22,627 nucleotides of DNA, from assembly GCA_022360105.1 (NCBI GenBank), contig JAKSDL010000878.1:1-22627 (forward strand). Direction: 5' to 3'. The notes below the pieces were generated by a model. The model made no database searches and was not told the DNA's origin. It was given only the letters and a program-made list of their open reading frames with translations. Origin of the DNA: Pseudomonadota bacterium (GTDB lineage: Bacteria; SAR324; XYD2-FULL-50-16; JAHJRI01). The position numbers were made by a program, and so were the translations under genes. Position 1 is the stretch's first letter. Each line of letters opens with the position of its first letter. Positions 14,677 through 22,557 of the stretch are shown one piece after another.

Positions 14677-14994
14677 ACTGAGATTTATTATGATAGTTCC
14701 TGAAAAAACGTGATGATCACGTATGTTTACTAGGTTTTGAAAAGTATAAAGAACCAGACCGTTTAGGTAAACAGGAATCCCATAAACACTATTTACCGGG
14801 ATCTTTGAGCAATTTACCTTCTTTGACCTTTGTAATCAATTCTGTCACCAGCCGTGGATGACATTCACTTTGAAAAGCATTATAATCATAAACTTTCTAA
14901 TCAAATACGCTGATACATCCACAGCCTCATTGGTCTGACAGAGAATCAAGCAGCTGATTCAACGACCGCTTCAGATAAATCCATTTTCAACTCC
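14677..14994. other. Divergent intergenic region between GT2 and GT39 genes
   Basis: This 318-nt gap must hold the promoters for both directions, but none is clear-cut. It contains a perfect palindrome at 14708-14722 and, on the minus strand, two short coding-like stretches listed as a possible gene remnant. Nothing else is recognised. Confidence 0.45.
14708..14722. promoter_or_regulatory. Perfect 15-bp palindrome ACGTGAT-G-ATCACGT, operator-like
   Basis: Two perfect 7-bp half-sites surround one central base. Placed 32 nt before the GT2 start codon, it is well located for a dimeric transcription factor; the half-site resembles TGATCA-type sites of CRP/FNR-like proteins only loosely. The role is inferred from position. 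Confidence 0.4.
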
Positions 14995-14996
14995 AT
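14789..14996 (-). pseudogene. Possible remnant of a small gene
   Basis: On the minus strand an ATG at 14996 opens MELKMDLSEAVVESAA before a TGA at 14948-14946. In another frame, a 35-codon open stretch ends at TAG 14789-14791 and includes ECHPRLVTELITKVKEG, which has a coding-like composition. Between them the best frame contains a TGA and a TAG around GCGCISVFD. A decayed ORF of about 65 codons would explain this, but 35 open codons can occur by chance. No family is recognised. Confidence 0.25.
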
Positions 14997-16692
14997 GACT
15001 ATTACACCTGGTAGTGATCCTAAAGTCGTTCAAAAACAATTTGTGTTATTACTGATTTTTGGTGCAATATTCCTAATTCCGGGAATAGGTAATGTCCAGC
15101 TTGTTGATTGGGATGAAAACATTTATGCGGAAGCAAGTCGGCAAATGATGATTCGGGGTGACTATTTGAATGTCTATGTGAACAACCACCTGTTTGCGGA
15201 AAAGCCGCCTTTTTACTTCTGGGAACAGGTACTGAGCTATAAACTTTTCGGCGTCAATGAGTTCGCTGCCCGCTTTCCTTCACCTGTCGCCGGATTGTTG
15301 ATGATCGTTCTGCTATACATTGTCGGGAGCAAAATTGGATCACCGCGCTTCGGGCTTGTCTGGGGATTGGTTTATCTTACTTCTTTTTTGCCCTCGGTTT
15401 TTGGGCGCGTCGCTGTCATCGATCATACTTTTAACCTGTTCATTGCCACTGCTGCTTACCTGCTTTATTTGTTTGATCACTCCTACCGCCACCATCTGGA
15501 AGCGCTGGCCAAATTAGGTAGAAGGAAATCACGACCAAAAAGGGTATATTTAATCTACCTCACGATAGCAAGCATAAGCATGGGTCTGGGAACGTTGACC
15601 AAAGGTCCATTGGCGGGTGTGATTCCCCTGGTAGCCTTCTCAGGCTACAAAATATTCAATCGAAAACCGGGAATTCGGATTGCTCATTTCCTCTATTGTG
15701 CGGTTCTATCACTTTCCATAGCATTGTCCTGGTATTTGATTAACTGGTTGAATACCGGCGAGTCCTTTTTGGAAGGTTTTATAAAATTTCAGTTATTGCT
15801 CTTTTCCAAACCCATGGAAGGACATGAGGGCCCCTTCTTTTACCACTTGATTGTCGCCGTTTTTGGTTTACTACCGTGGACAGTCCTCCTGTTTGCCTTC
15901 CGCCCCTCACAGATCAAGTGGCAGAATAATCATATCGGATTCCTTTTTCGCTTTGGATTAGCCTGGATTGTGTTTGTTTTGGTTTTGTTTTCCCTGGTTT
16001 CCACCAAACTACCGCATTATTCAGCTTCCATATACATTCCCTTGAGCATGCTGGTAGCAATCAATATTGAGAATGCGTTTATTACCAAAAAAGGTTTACC
16101 CAAATGGAGTATCTGGGGAACCGGTATGATCGGTGTTTTTCTTGCGCTATTGTTTACAGGTATGCCCACAATGCTTGGAGAATATTCCAAAGTGCAACTG
16201 GTTTCGATGCCCGATGTAACAATGGGGTTTGTCTTTCTAATTGGTGGGCTCATTTTGGTTTTATTTGTCGCAGCGGTTTTTTATCTGCTTAGAAAACAGT
16301 TGGCAGTCGGTCTGGTGTTGGTTGCAATGGCCATGCTGGTTTTCACCCAGGGATTATGGCGTATCCATTTGCCGGTGTTTACTGAAATCCATCAACAACC
16401 GCTGATTGACGTGGTCAAAGAAGCCCAACTAAAGTCCGATAAAGTCATCTTCTACAGGATGGTTTCCTTCGCTGCATTTTTTTATGGAAACGGACCCATT
16501 GAGGTACTACACAACTACAAATTTCCCGGAGATCCGCAAATTCTGAATCAACGGACAAACCAGGACATTTATATAATCAGTGATTATAAAAACGCAAAAC
16601 GATTGCAAAAAGACCATCCCTTAGTAGAGAAGATCAAACAGGTCGGTCGTTTTTGCTTGTATAGAATTGAGAAGTCATCAACTATTAACTAA
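14995..16692 (+). CDS. GT39 (ArnT/PMT-like) membrane glycosyltransferase 1
   Basis: The 565-residue protein is a multi-span GT-C fold glycosyltransferase of the ArnT/PMT_2 type. Such enzymes use polyprenyl-phosphate sugars on the periplasmic side. The first periplasmic loop holds VDWDENIYAEASRQM with Asp40-Glu41 and, after a 28-residue gap, AEKPP with Glu69. These correspond to the two acidic residues that are essential in ArnT (a DE motif and an EKP motif). About a dozen hydrophobic helices follow, and a soluble C-terminal tail of about 90 residues. It is the closest of the three copies to true ArnT in this loop. The ATG at 14995 lacks a ribosome-binding site and overlaps a minus-strand ATG in CATG. 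Likely substrate: lipid A or another cell-surface glycan. Confidence 0.88.
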   Translation: MTITPGSDPKVVQKQFVLLLIFGAIFLIPGIGNVQLVDWDENIYAEASRQMMIRGDYLNVYVNNHLFAEKPPFYFWEQVLSYKLFGVNEFAARFPSPVAGLLMIVLLYIVGSKIGSPRFGLVWGLVYLTSFLPSVFGRVAVIDHTFNLFIATAAYLLYLFDHSYRHHLEALAKLGRRKSRPKRVYLIYLTIASISMGLGTLTKGPLAGVIPLVAFSGYKIFNRKPGIRIAHFLYCAVLSLSIALSWYLINWLNTGESFLEGFIKFQLLLFSKPMEGHEGPFFYHLIVAVFGLLPWTVLLFAFRPSQIKWQNNHIGFLFRFGLAWIVFVLVLFSLVSTKLPHYSASIYIPLSMLVAINIENAFITKKGLPKWSIWGTGMIGVFLALLFTGMPTMLGEYSKVQLVSMPDVTMGFVFLIGGLILVLFVAAVFYLLRKQLAVGLVLVAMAMLVFTQGLWRIHLPVFTEIHQQPLIDVVKEAQLKSDKVIFYRMVSFAAFFYGNGPIEVLHNYKFPGDPQILNQRTNQDIYIISDYKNAKRLQKDHPLVEKIKQVGRFCLYRIEKSSTIN

Positions 16693-16744
16693 TCATTAGA
16701 TCAACACTTTTTTGTTTTCAAGCCCTCTTTTCATCAGGAAGTAA

Positions 16745-18241
16745 ATGACAATAGTAGACAGATTTTTAGCATCCAAATACACCATTTGGATTATCTTGGT
16801 TATCCATTTCATCATATGGTTCACCGTTTTCAACTTTCTTGATATCCACCCGGACATGGCCGATCACTGGATCTGGTCCCGCTATCTCGCTTTTGGGTAT
16901 TACGAGCATCCGCCCTTTGTCGCCTTTACCATGCGAATCATCACCCTGGTGTTCAGCGATATCGTGCTAGGATTAAAATTGGGCAGTGTTCTTTTTTCTG
17001 TCATCATCTTGTACCTGGCTTATTTAGTGGCAGAGGAGTTTTTCGAAAGAAAAACAGCGCTGGTTTTTGTGCTGATCCTTATTAGTACGCCTTACTTTTC
17101 AACGGGATCGGTATTCTGGCATATCGATCAGCCTTATATGGCTTTCTGGTTGATCTGTTTACTAATCATCGGTAAATACATCACCACGCAAAATCCAAAC
17201 TGGATGATTCTATTTGGACTATCTGCCGGATTAGGGGCAATGTCCAAATATATCATGATTTTACTCCCACTCTCCATGATAGTTTGGATGATTTCCAACA
17301 AGCATTCCAGAAAGCTTCTAACCAATTGGCAAACTTATGTTGGAGCACTACTGGCATTTGCCATCGTGGCCCCCAATATTTATTGGAATTCTCAAAATGA
17401 CTGGGTAACTTTTGGATTTGTGCTGGATAAAGGTTTAAAAGGAGCCAGTTTCGGCGTTCATTTCATGCATTTTATTGTCTCCCAGTTTTTCCTGTTCTCA
17501 GTCGTATACTCGGTCTATTTCTGGTGGCAGTTAGGTACAAAGAACCTGAATCCGACCATTTTTTCCAATGGCAAAATTATTGTCAGTCAAAAATGGAAAT
17601 TCTTGCTTTACTCGGGACTGGTGCCATTTTTGTTTTTCACCGTGACTAGCTTTCTTGGCAGTAGAACAGACCCGCACTGGGTCAATGTTGCTTATTTCAG
17701 TTTTTTCATGTTGCTGGCGCGTTTTGTGGTGATAAACATCGCTCAGGGACAGACCAGCCGACAGGTAACGATGTTTTTTACTTCCACCGTCCTGAATTAT
17801 TCGTTACTGGCAGTTGTTCTGATTCAAATTCATTACATTTTTATTCCCTACCAATTTCCCGATACACCTTCATTGAAAGTCATGACGGGATGGAACAAAA
17901 CAGCAGTACAGATCAAGGAGCTTTGCGAATACAACAAAATCAAAGTACCAGATTATGTAGTTTCCCGGGAATATCAACTCTCAAGCGCCCTTGGATTGTA
18001 TATGGAAAATAATCCCTGGCCTCATGCGATTGAAAAGAAGGAAAGAAACATGTGGAGTCCGGTTCGTACAGTTCGCAAAAATGGTGCATTACTGGTTTGC
18101 CCCAGATCGGAATGCGAAGAATTGCTGGAAGACTCGAAAGATCGATTTAAGTCTGCCTTCAAGTATTTAGGTGAGGTTCAAACCCTACACAATGGCAAGG
18201 TTCTTCGGAAGCTAAAGATTTTTCACATGCCGCCAAGATAA
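16745..18241 (+). CDS. GT39 (ArnT/PMT-like) membrane glycosyltransferase 2
   Basis: The 498-residue protein has the same multi-span architecture, with a soluble tail from about residue 395. The first loop reads HPDMADHWIWSRYLAFGYYEHPPF. The usual DE pair is Asp37-Met38, so the second acid is missing, while Glu54 in YYEHPP is kept. A conserved RTDPHWVNVAYF motif near 305-316 matches the PHWPA stretch of the third copy. AGGAA (16736-16740) gives a good ribosome-binding site, four bases before the ATG. It follows GT39-1 by 52 bases and precedes GT39-3 by 18, so one operon is likely. The acceptor is unknown; short GYYxHPP-type members are common in surface-glycan loci. Confidence 0.87.
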   Translation: MTIVDRFLASKYTIWIILVIHFIIWFTVFNFLDIHPDMADHWIWSRYLAFGYYEHPPFVAFTMRIITLVFSDIVLGLKLGSVLFSVIILYLAYLVAEEFFERKTALVFVLILISTPYFSTGSVFWHIDQPYMAFWLICLLIIGKYITTQNPNWMILFGLSAGLGAMSKYIMILLPLSMIVWMISNKHSRKLLTNWQTYVGALLAFAIVAPNIYWNSQNDWVTFGFVLDKGLKGASFGVHFMHFIVSQFFLFSVVYSVYFWWQLGTKNLNPTIFSNGKIIVSQKWKFLLYSGLVPFLFFTVTSFLGSRTDPHWVNVAYFSFFMLLARFVVINIAQGQTSRQVTMFFTSTVLNYSLLAVVLIQIHYIFIPYQFPDTPSLKVMTGWNKTAVQIKELCEYNKIKVPDYVVSREYQLSSALGLYMENNPWPHAIEKKERNMWSPVRTVRKNGALLVCPRSECEELLEDSKDRFKSAFKYLGEVQTLHNGKVLRKLKIFHMPPR

Positions 18242-18259
18242 AACAAACAGGTATCTCGT

Positions 18260-19831
18260 ATGACAACATCGGAGAAACACAAAGGATTGGTATTATTGCT
18301 ACTCGCCTCATTTGGTTTGCATTCCATTGTTGCTTTGATCCCGCCATTAAACGGAGACGAAGCTACCTTTTGGGAATGGTCACGCCATCTGGCCTTGGGT
18401 TATTATGCTCATCCCCCGATGACAGCCTGGCTGGTAGCCTTAACGACCAATCTGTTCGGAGTGTTCAAGTACAATGTTCGCCTGCCTGCTATTCTGTTGC
18501 ATCTTGGTACCATTATTTTTGTCTACAGACTGACTCTTGACCTGTTTAAATCCCAAAAGCCTGCTTTCTATTCGGCCTTACTTTATGCGGCACTGCCAAT
18601 ATCAATGGTACTTGGAACAGCCATGACGACAGATGCCGGGTTGGTGTTCTTTTTTACGGCGGCTGTTTATTACTCCAAACTGGCAGTTATTGATGACAAG
18701 AGAAGAAGTTGGTATATGGTGGGGCTCACCGGTGGCGCTATGTTGCTTACCAAGTTTATGGCTGTCTTGTTTTTCCCCGGATTGTTTCTGTTTTTGCTCA
18801 TTAACGGTCGCTATCGAAAAGTCTTTTTGACCAAGGAGCCTTACCTGGGTTCTCTAACGGCTTTGTTGCTCTTCAGCCCTTTTCTTTACTGGAATTATCA
18901 AAACAGTTGGTTGACCTTTCAGTTTAATTTTTTCATGAGGCACCGGGAAGAGGGATTTGATCCGGTAAAACCAATAAAATACCTTGCAGGTCAATTACTT
19001 GCGGGATCGCCCTTGGTGTTCTCGCTGTTGCTGGCTGCTCTTGTGGTTTTTTTATTCCGTCTTCATCGCAAGAGATCCAGAGCCACGCAAAAGAAAGATG
19101 ACACTGTTTTACTGCTTTCATATTTTACAGCCTTTCCCTTGGTTTATTTCGCAGGCACTTCCTTGGGTGTTGAAGTGGCCCCGCATTGGCCGGCAATTGT
19201 TTATGGCCCCGGTGTTGTGTTACTGGTTGCCTGGCTTTATAAAAAACCTTCTTTTGTCACAAAAACTCCAACCTTCCAATCCGGGTTATATTGGAGCAGC
19301 TTTTCTTTATCGCTGGTCATTTCAGCTCTTTTATCATTCCTGGTTTTGTTTCCTAAAGTATTACCGGACAACATGATTTACACCGAAAATGTATATGAGG
19401 AAGCCCCCGTGCTTTCCCACTATTTCGGCTGGAAGGAAGCCGGAAGACACATCGATACCATCATCAAAGAGTGGGAAGGGAGACCGGAAGGGCTGTTCAT
19501 GACGTCCAAAGACTATAGCCTGGCTTCGATGCTGGGTTTTTATACTCCCAGCCATCCCAATTACTATTTGATGAATGTGACAAAAGACGTGGTTCATGGT
19601 AAAAGTTATCTGCTTTGGGAAAAAGGTAAGAAAAAGCTGGGTGCAAACACCATTTACGTGGGTGATGAACCCGATTCATATAAAAAACGAATTCCCGAGT
19701 TTTTTGAAGAAACAAGGCAGCTCGATCCTCTTATCGTTCGCGACAAAGACGGTCGGATTCTGCGTATCTTTTATATCACTTTAGGGCTGGGTTATCTCGG
19801 TGGAGAGCCTGATAATCTTTCTTTATGGTAA
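18260..19831 (+). CDS. GT39 (ArnT/PMT-like) membrane glycosyltransferase 3
   Basis: The 523-residue protein begins with a first helix and then NGDEATFWEWSRHLALGYYAHPPM: Asp33-Glu34 are present, but the acidic residue of the YY[DE]HPP motif is Ala50. It shares with GT39-2 the spacing of the loop, the PHWPAIVY motif (around 303-310) and a soluble C-terminal domain starting with a MTSKDYSLASMLGFY segment that parallels VSREYQLSSALGLY of GT39-2. These two are therefore paralogues from an old duplication. CAGG lies eight bases before the ATG. The LptF/G-like gene starts 26 bases after the stop, which suggests the same transcript. Confidence 0.87.
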   Translation: MTTSEKHKGLVLLLLASFGLHSIVALIPPLNGDEATFWEWSRHLALGYYAHPPMTAWLVALTTNLFGVFKYNVRLPAILLHLGTIIFVYRLTLDLFKSQKPAFYSALLYAALPISMVLGTAMTTDAGLVFFFTAAVYYSKLAVIDDKRRSWYMVGLTGGAMLLTKFMAVLFFPGLFLFLLINGRYRKVFLTKEPYLGSLTALLLFSPFLYWNYQNSWLTFQFNFFMRHREEGFDPVKPIKYLAGQLLAGSPLVFSLLLAALVVFLFRLHRKRSRATQKKDDTVLLLSYFTAFPLVYFAGTSLGVEVAPHWPAIVYGPGVVLLVAWLYKKPSFVTKTPTFQSGLYWSSFSLSLVISALLSFLVLFPKVLPDNMIYTENVYEEAPVLSHYFGWKEAGRHIDTIIKEWEGRPEGLFMTSKDYSLASMLGFYTPSHPNYYLMNVTKDVVHGKSYLLWEKGKKKLGANTIYVGDEPDSYKKRIPEFFEETRQLDPLIVRDKDGRILRIFYITLGLGYLGGEPDNLSLW

Positions 19832-19856
19832 TGCAAGACTTATAAGATAGCCTATT

Positions 19857-21026
19857 GTGCTGTTATTTTTTTATGTAGTCATGGAAATGGTGTTCCCTTT
19901 TTTGCTTAGCACAGGGGTAATCACCACTATCCTGATGATGAACCAGATTTTTGAGTTCATCCCCTTTCTGCAGTCAACAGGGGTGGAACTGGATGCCATT
20001 TTCCAGATGATCCTGTTTTCACTTCCACCCGTATTGATGATATCCGTTCCCATCAGTTTGATGATCGGCATTTACGCGGGTATCAGCCGTCTATCTGCTG
20101 ATTCGGAACTCATTGTGATGAGAGCTTCCGGTGTTTCACTTGCTTTCTTTTTCAAACCCGCTCTGTTCATGGCTTCTATCGTTGCCATGTTTGTATTGTT
20201 GCAAACTTTTTTCCTGGGCCCCCTTGGCGTGCGCAATTTGGAAGCATTGAAGTATAACATCCTGAAAAAGCAGACCCGCATCAATCTTTCCGTACAGCAA
20301 ATTAATAACTTCTTCGGTCAAAAACTTATCTATATCTTTGATAAAGAAGGTGAATTATTCAAAGGTATTTTTATCTCCGATTGGAATGCAACAGACCAAA
20401 GTGGAATTATCGAAGCCAAAAGCGGCAGAATTTATTTGGATGACAAAAAACATAAAATTGTCTTCCAATTGTATGATGGAAAGATTCACAATCGCCTTGG
20501 TGACGAGGGATATCGAATCATATCATTCGAAAAGCTGGATTACGATCTGACGCCACCAAAAGCAGAAAATCAGAAGGTACCGAGTAGGTTTAACAAAGAG
20601 AATCCTTCAAGAAGCAGAATGGATACGGAATTGACCATCGATGAACTCTACAGGGAAATCTCCGGTCTGCCATCCGATTCAAAAGACTACTTTGAGTATG
20701 TTGATGAGTTTCATGCTCGTATCGTGACTGTGCTTTCCTGCCTTTGCTTTGCCATCTTTGCTCTGCCAATGGGGATTTACAACCCTAGAAGTCCAAAAGC
20801 CGGGAACATCGTATACATGGTATTGGTTCTTATTACTTATTTCTTTATATACGCCAGACTCAGAGCCATGGTAACCGGAGGAGATATTTCCGCTATCGCC
20901 TTGTACCTGGCCTTGTTATTTGTCATTTTGAATGGTTTGATCAAGTACTACAAAATTAATCAAAACATCGATTCGCTGCTTCAGTTTGCTTTAGGTTTAG
21001 GTAAGAATAAAAATCCGACTTCATAG
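19857..21026 (+). CDS. LptF/LptG-family permease (YjgP/YjgQ)
   Basis: The 389-residue protein has the LptF/G layout: three N-terminal helices (to about residue 110, with MIGIYAGISRLSADSELIVMRASGVS, the family's coupling-helix region), a periplasmic beta-jellyroll (about 115-275) and three C-terminal helices after FHARIVTVLSCLCFAIFALPMG. These proteins form, with LptB, the transporter that extracts lipopolysaccharide from the inner membrane. The start is a GTG at 19857, since an in-frame stop lies at 19848; the protein begins within the first helix, so it lacks the usual few residues before it. No clear ribosome-binding site is seen. Only one LptF/G gene is here; the partner must be elsewhere. 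It follows the GT39 genes closely. Confidence 0.9.
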   Translation: MLLFFYVVMEMVFPFLLSTGVITTILMMNQIFEFIPFLQSTGVELDAIFQMILFSLPPVLMISVPISLMIGIYAGISRLSADSELIVMRASGVSLAFFFKPALFMASIVAMFVLLQTFFLGPLGVRNLEALKYNILKKQTRINLSVQQINNFFGQKLIYIFDKEGELFKGIFISDWNATDQSGIIEAKSGRIYLDDKKHKIVFQLYDGKIHNRLGDEGYRIISFEKLDYDLTPPKAENQKVPSRFNKENPSRSRMDTELTIDELYREISGLPSDSKDYFEYVDEFHARIVTVLSCLCFAIFALPMGIYNPRSPKAGNIVYMVLVLITYFFIYARLRAMVTGGDISAIALYLALLFVILNGLIKYYKINQNIDSLLQFALGLGKNKNPTS

Positions 21027-21065
21027 AAGCCGGTATTGGTCCCCCCTGGACACGGTCAGACCGCT

Positions 21066-21290
21066 GTATCATTATCTTGTTCTTAATCTTAATCTTACTC
21101 TTACTCTTACTTTTAATCGTATTCGTGTTCTTAATCTTCTGAAAGACCTGGCATTGCTAAAACATGATGTCACCATGTACAAAATTTCCTGGTATTCCAA
21201 TTTAGCTTCTTGGTTTGGAATACCTATCCAAAGGAAAGAATAAGATTAAGTTTAAGATTAAGATTAGGAGCAAGAAATAGAATAATGACA
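21066..21290. repeat. Long nested foldback built from hexamer repeats
   Basis: The left arm at 21081-21116 is six tandem hexamers of TCTTAA/TCTTAC type. The right arm at 21241-21274 is the complementary set (TAAGAT, TAAGTT, TAGGAG). The 34 nt at 21076-21109 pair with 21241-21274 with 29 matches, and both flanks (TCATTAT / ATAATGA) continue the symmetry with a small indel. In the middle a separate perfect 10-bp hairpin, GGTATTCCAA (21191-21200) / TTGGAATACC (21215-21224), is nested. The right flank runs to the first start codons of the 4Fe-4S gene. Confidence 0.7.
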
Positions 21291-21370
21291 CTGCCTTGGA
21301 ACATTGCCTTGCTCAAAGAGCAGGGTTTTCTATTTTCAAACAAAGTCACACCCTGACCCCGGTAAAAGCT

Positions 21371-22165
21371 ATGGCACGACCGCTCTGGCAAGTCAGTCTG
21401 ATCAAGAAAGCGTTTCCCACCCCAAGCACAGCCAAACTAACGCGGCTTCCTCTCATCGGCAAATTGGCTCAAAAGCTTCTTTTTGACAAAGACGACATTG
21501 TCTACATTCCTATTAACCAATCAGTCCCCGGTGAAGATAATATAGCGCTCCCTTCTGACGTGGTTCGCCATTTTGTGAAGACGGCTAAGTTCCGCTGGGT
21601 GATGAATGATTGTATTTGCCGTTCCGCTTCCAACTGTGATGATTACCCCTTAGATATTGGATGTTTATTCCTGGGAGAGGCCACACAACAGATTAATCCT
21701 GCCTTGGGAAGACTTGTCTCCGTCGAAGAAGGGTTGGCGCATGTCGATCGTTGTCAGGAAGCAGGTCTGGTTCATTTAATTGGCAGGAACAAGCTGGATT
21801 CTGTGTGGTTAAATGCCAGACCCGGAGAGAAATTGCTGACCATCTGCAATTGTTGCGAATGTTGTTGCCTGTGGAAAATTCTGATTCCCAATGCCTTCCA
21901 ACCAATCGGAGATAGCGTTCAACGTCTGGAAGGTGTGCAAGTCACAGTTACCGACGATTGCCAGGCCTGTGAAACCTGTGTGGACCATTGTTTTGTTAAA
22001 GCCATATCTATGAATGGTGAAAAAGCTGAAATATCAGGTGATTGCAGAGGATGCGGACGTTGTGTCACCATCTGCCCTGACGAAGCCATCAAGATGAGTA
22101 TTCCTGATATTGAAGAACTTAATCAGAAACTGATTGAGAAAATATCCAAATTGGTGGATGTGTAG
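21371..22165 (+). CDS. Cysteine-rich 4Fe-4S binding protein
   Basis: The protein has 264 residues from ATG 21371, or 289 from a TTG at 21296; I prefer the ATG because [15 protein letters not shown] looks like a natural start, though neither has a good ribosome-binding site. The N-terminal half has the CICR.....C....GCLFLG pattern and [19 protein letters not shown]. Next comes ICNCCECCC. The C-terminal part is a two-cluster ferredoxin domain: [11 protein letters not shown] (with Phe in place of the usual Pro) and [12 protein letters not shown], each binding one 4Fe-4S cluster. This layout is familiar from 4Fe-4S proteins of anaerobes, whose role is electron transfer but is otherwise unassigned. 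The extra cysteines could hold a further cluster. No redox partner is adjacent in the window. Confidence 0.85.
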   Translation: MARPLWQVSLIKKAFPTPSTAKLTRLPLIGKLAQKLLFDKDDIVYIPINQSVPGEDNIALPSDVVRHFVKTAKFRWVMNDCICRSASNCDDYPLDIGCLFLGEATQQINPALGRLVSVEEGLAHVDRCQEAGLVHLIGRNKLDSVWLNARPGEKLLTICNCCECCCLWKILIPNAFQPIGDSVQRLEGVQVTVTDDCQACETCVDHCFVKAISMNGEKAEISGDCRGCGRCVTICPDEAIKMSIPDIEELNQKLIEKISKLVDV

Positions 22166-22227
22166 GGATCACTTCGTAGATCGTTCTCTTCAAACCACAA
22201 ATTATTAGACTCATTAACAGTCTGGTT

Positions 22228-22254
22228 GATGGCCAACAAGTTGCCCATCCTACA
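22228..22254. repeat. REP-like hairpin, second copy of the CCCATCCTACAA family
   Basis: GATGG-C-CAAC, loop AA, GTTG-C-CCATC forms a 9-bp stem with one C-C mismatch, followed by CTACAATT. The GATGG start and CCCATCCTACAA end are shared with the element at 1216-1244, while the middle differs. Confidence 0.55.
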
Positions 22255-22311
22255 ATTACCATTCAAATTGATTTGCCCCCTGAGTATGTTTTTCTTTGCT
22301 GCAAAAGCTAC

Positions 22312-22463
22312 GGTAGGGCGGCCCTACGTGGCCGCCGAGTATTATTGGCAATGAGTTGTTCTAAATAATGCATGTAGATCGTTTGCAGAAGAAAATAGCT
22401 TATTCATTTGTTTGTTATTCCTTCCAATCCTGTTTCTCGGCGGGGATGTAACCCCGCCCTACC
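22312..22463. repeat. Paired 28-bp REP-like hairpins in inverted orientation (BIME-like)
   Basis: Each 28-bp unit is itself palindromic: GGTAGGGCGG ... CCGCCGAG at 22312-22339 and CTCGGCGG ... CCGCCCTACC at 22436-22463. The units are inverted relative to each other. Their outer 10 and inner 8 bases match exactly, and only the central ten bases differ. About 96 bp lie between them. The arrangement is that of bacterial interspersed mosaic elements or a small MITE with 28-bp ends. Confidence 0.7.
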
Positions 22464-22540
22464 ATTTCCTCTCGATTTAATCAGTCGGATATAATACAAA
22501 ATATCTCAACCGTCGGCATAGATATTCAAAATTCTTCAAA

Positions 22541-22557
22541 TGTCGGCAAAGCCGACA
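22541..22557. repeat. Small hairpin TGTCGGC-AAA-GCCGACA
   Basis: A perfect 7-bp stem with an AAA loop. No T-tract follows, so it is not a typical terminator; with GTCGGC nearby at 22512 it is probably another short dispersed palindrome. Confidence 0.45.

Noticed and set aside
14940..14996. TGA in the minus-strand fragment considered as a selenocysteine codon
   Set aside because: A TAG also interrupts the reading and the continuation needs a frame change; no SECIS-like structure is evident.
21076..21274. Hexamer arrays considered as a CRISPR array
   Set aside because: Units are contiguous 6-mers without spacers, and no cas gene is present.
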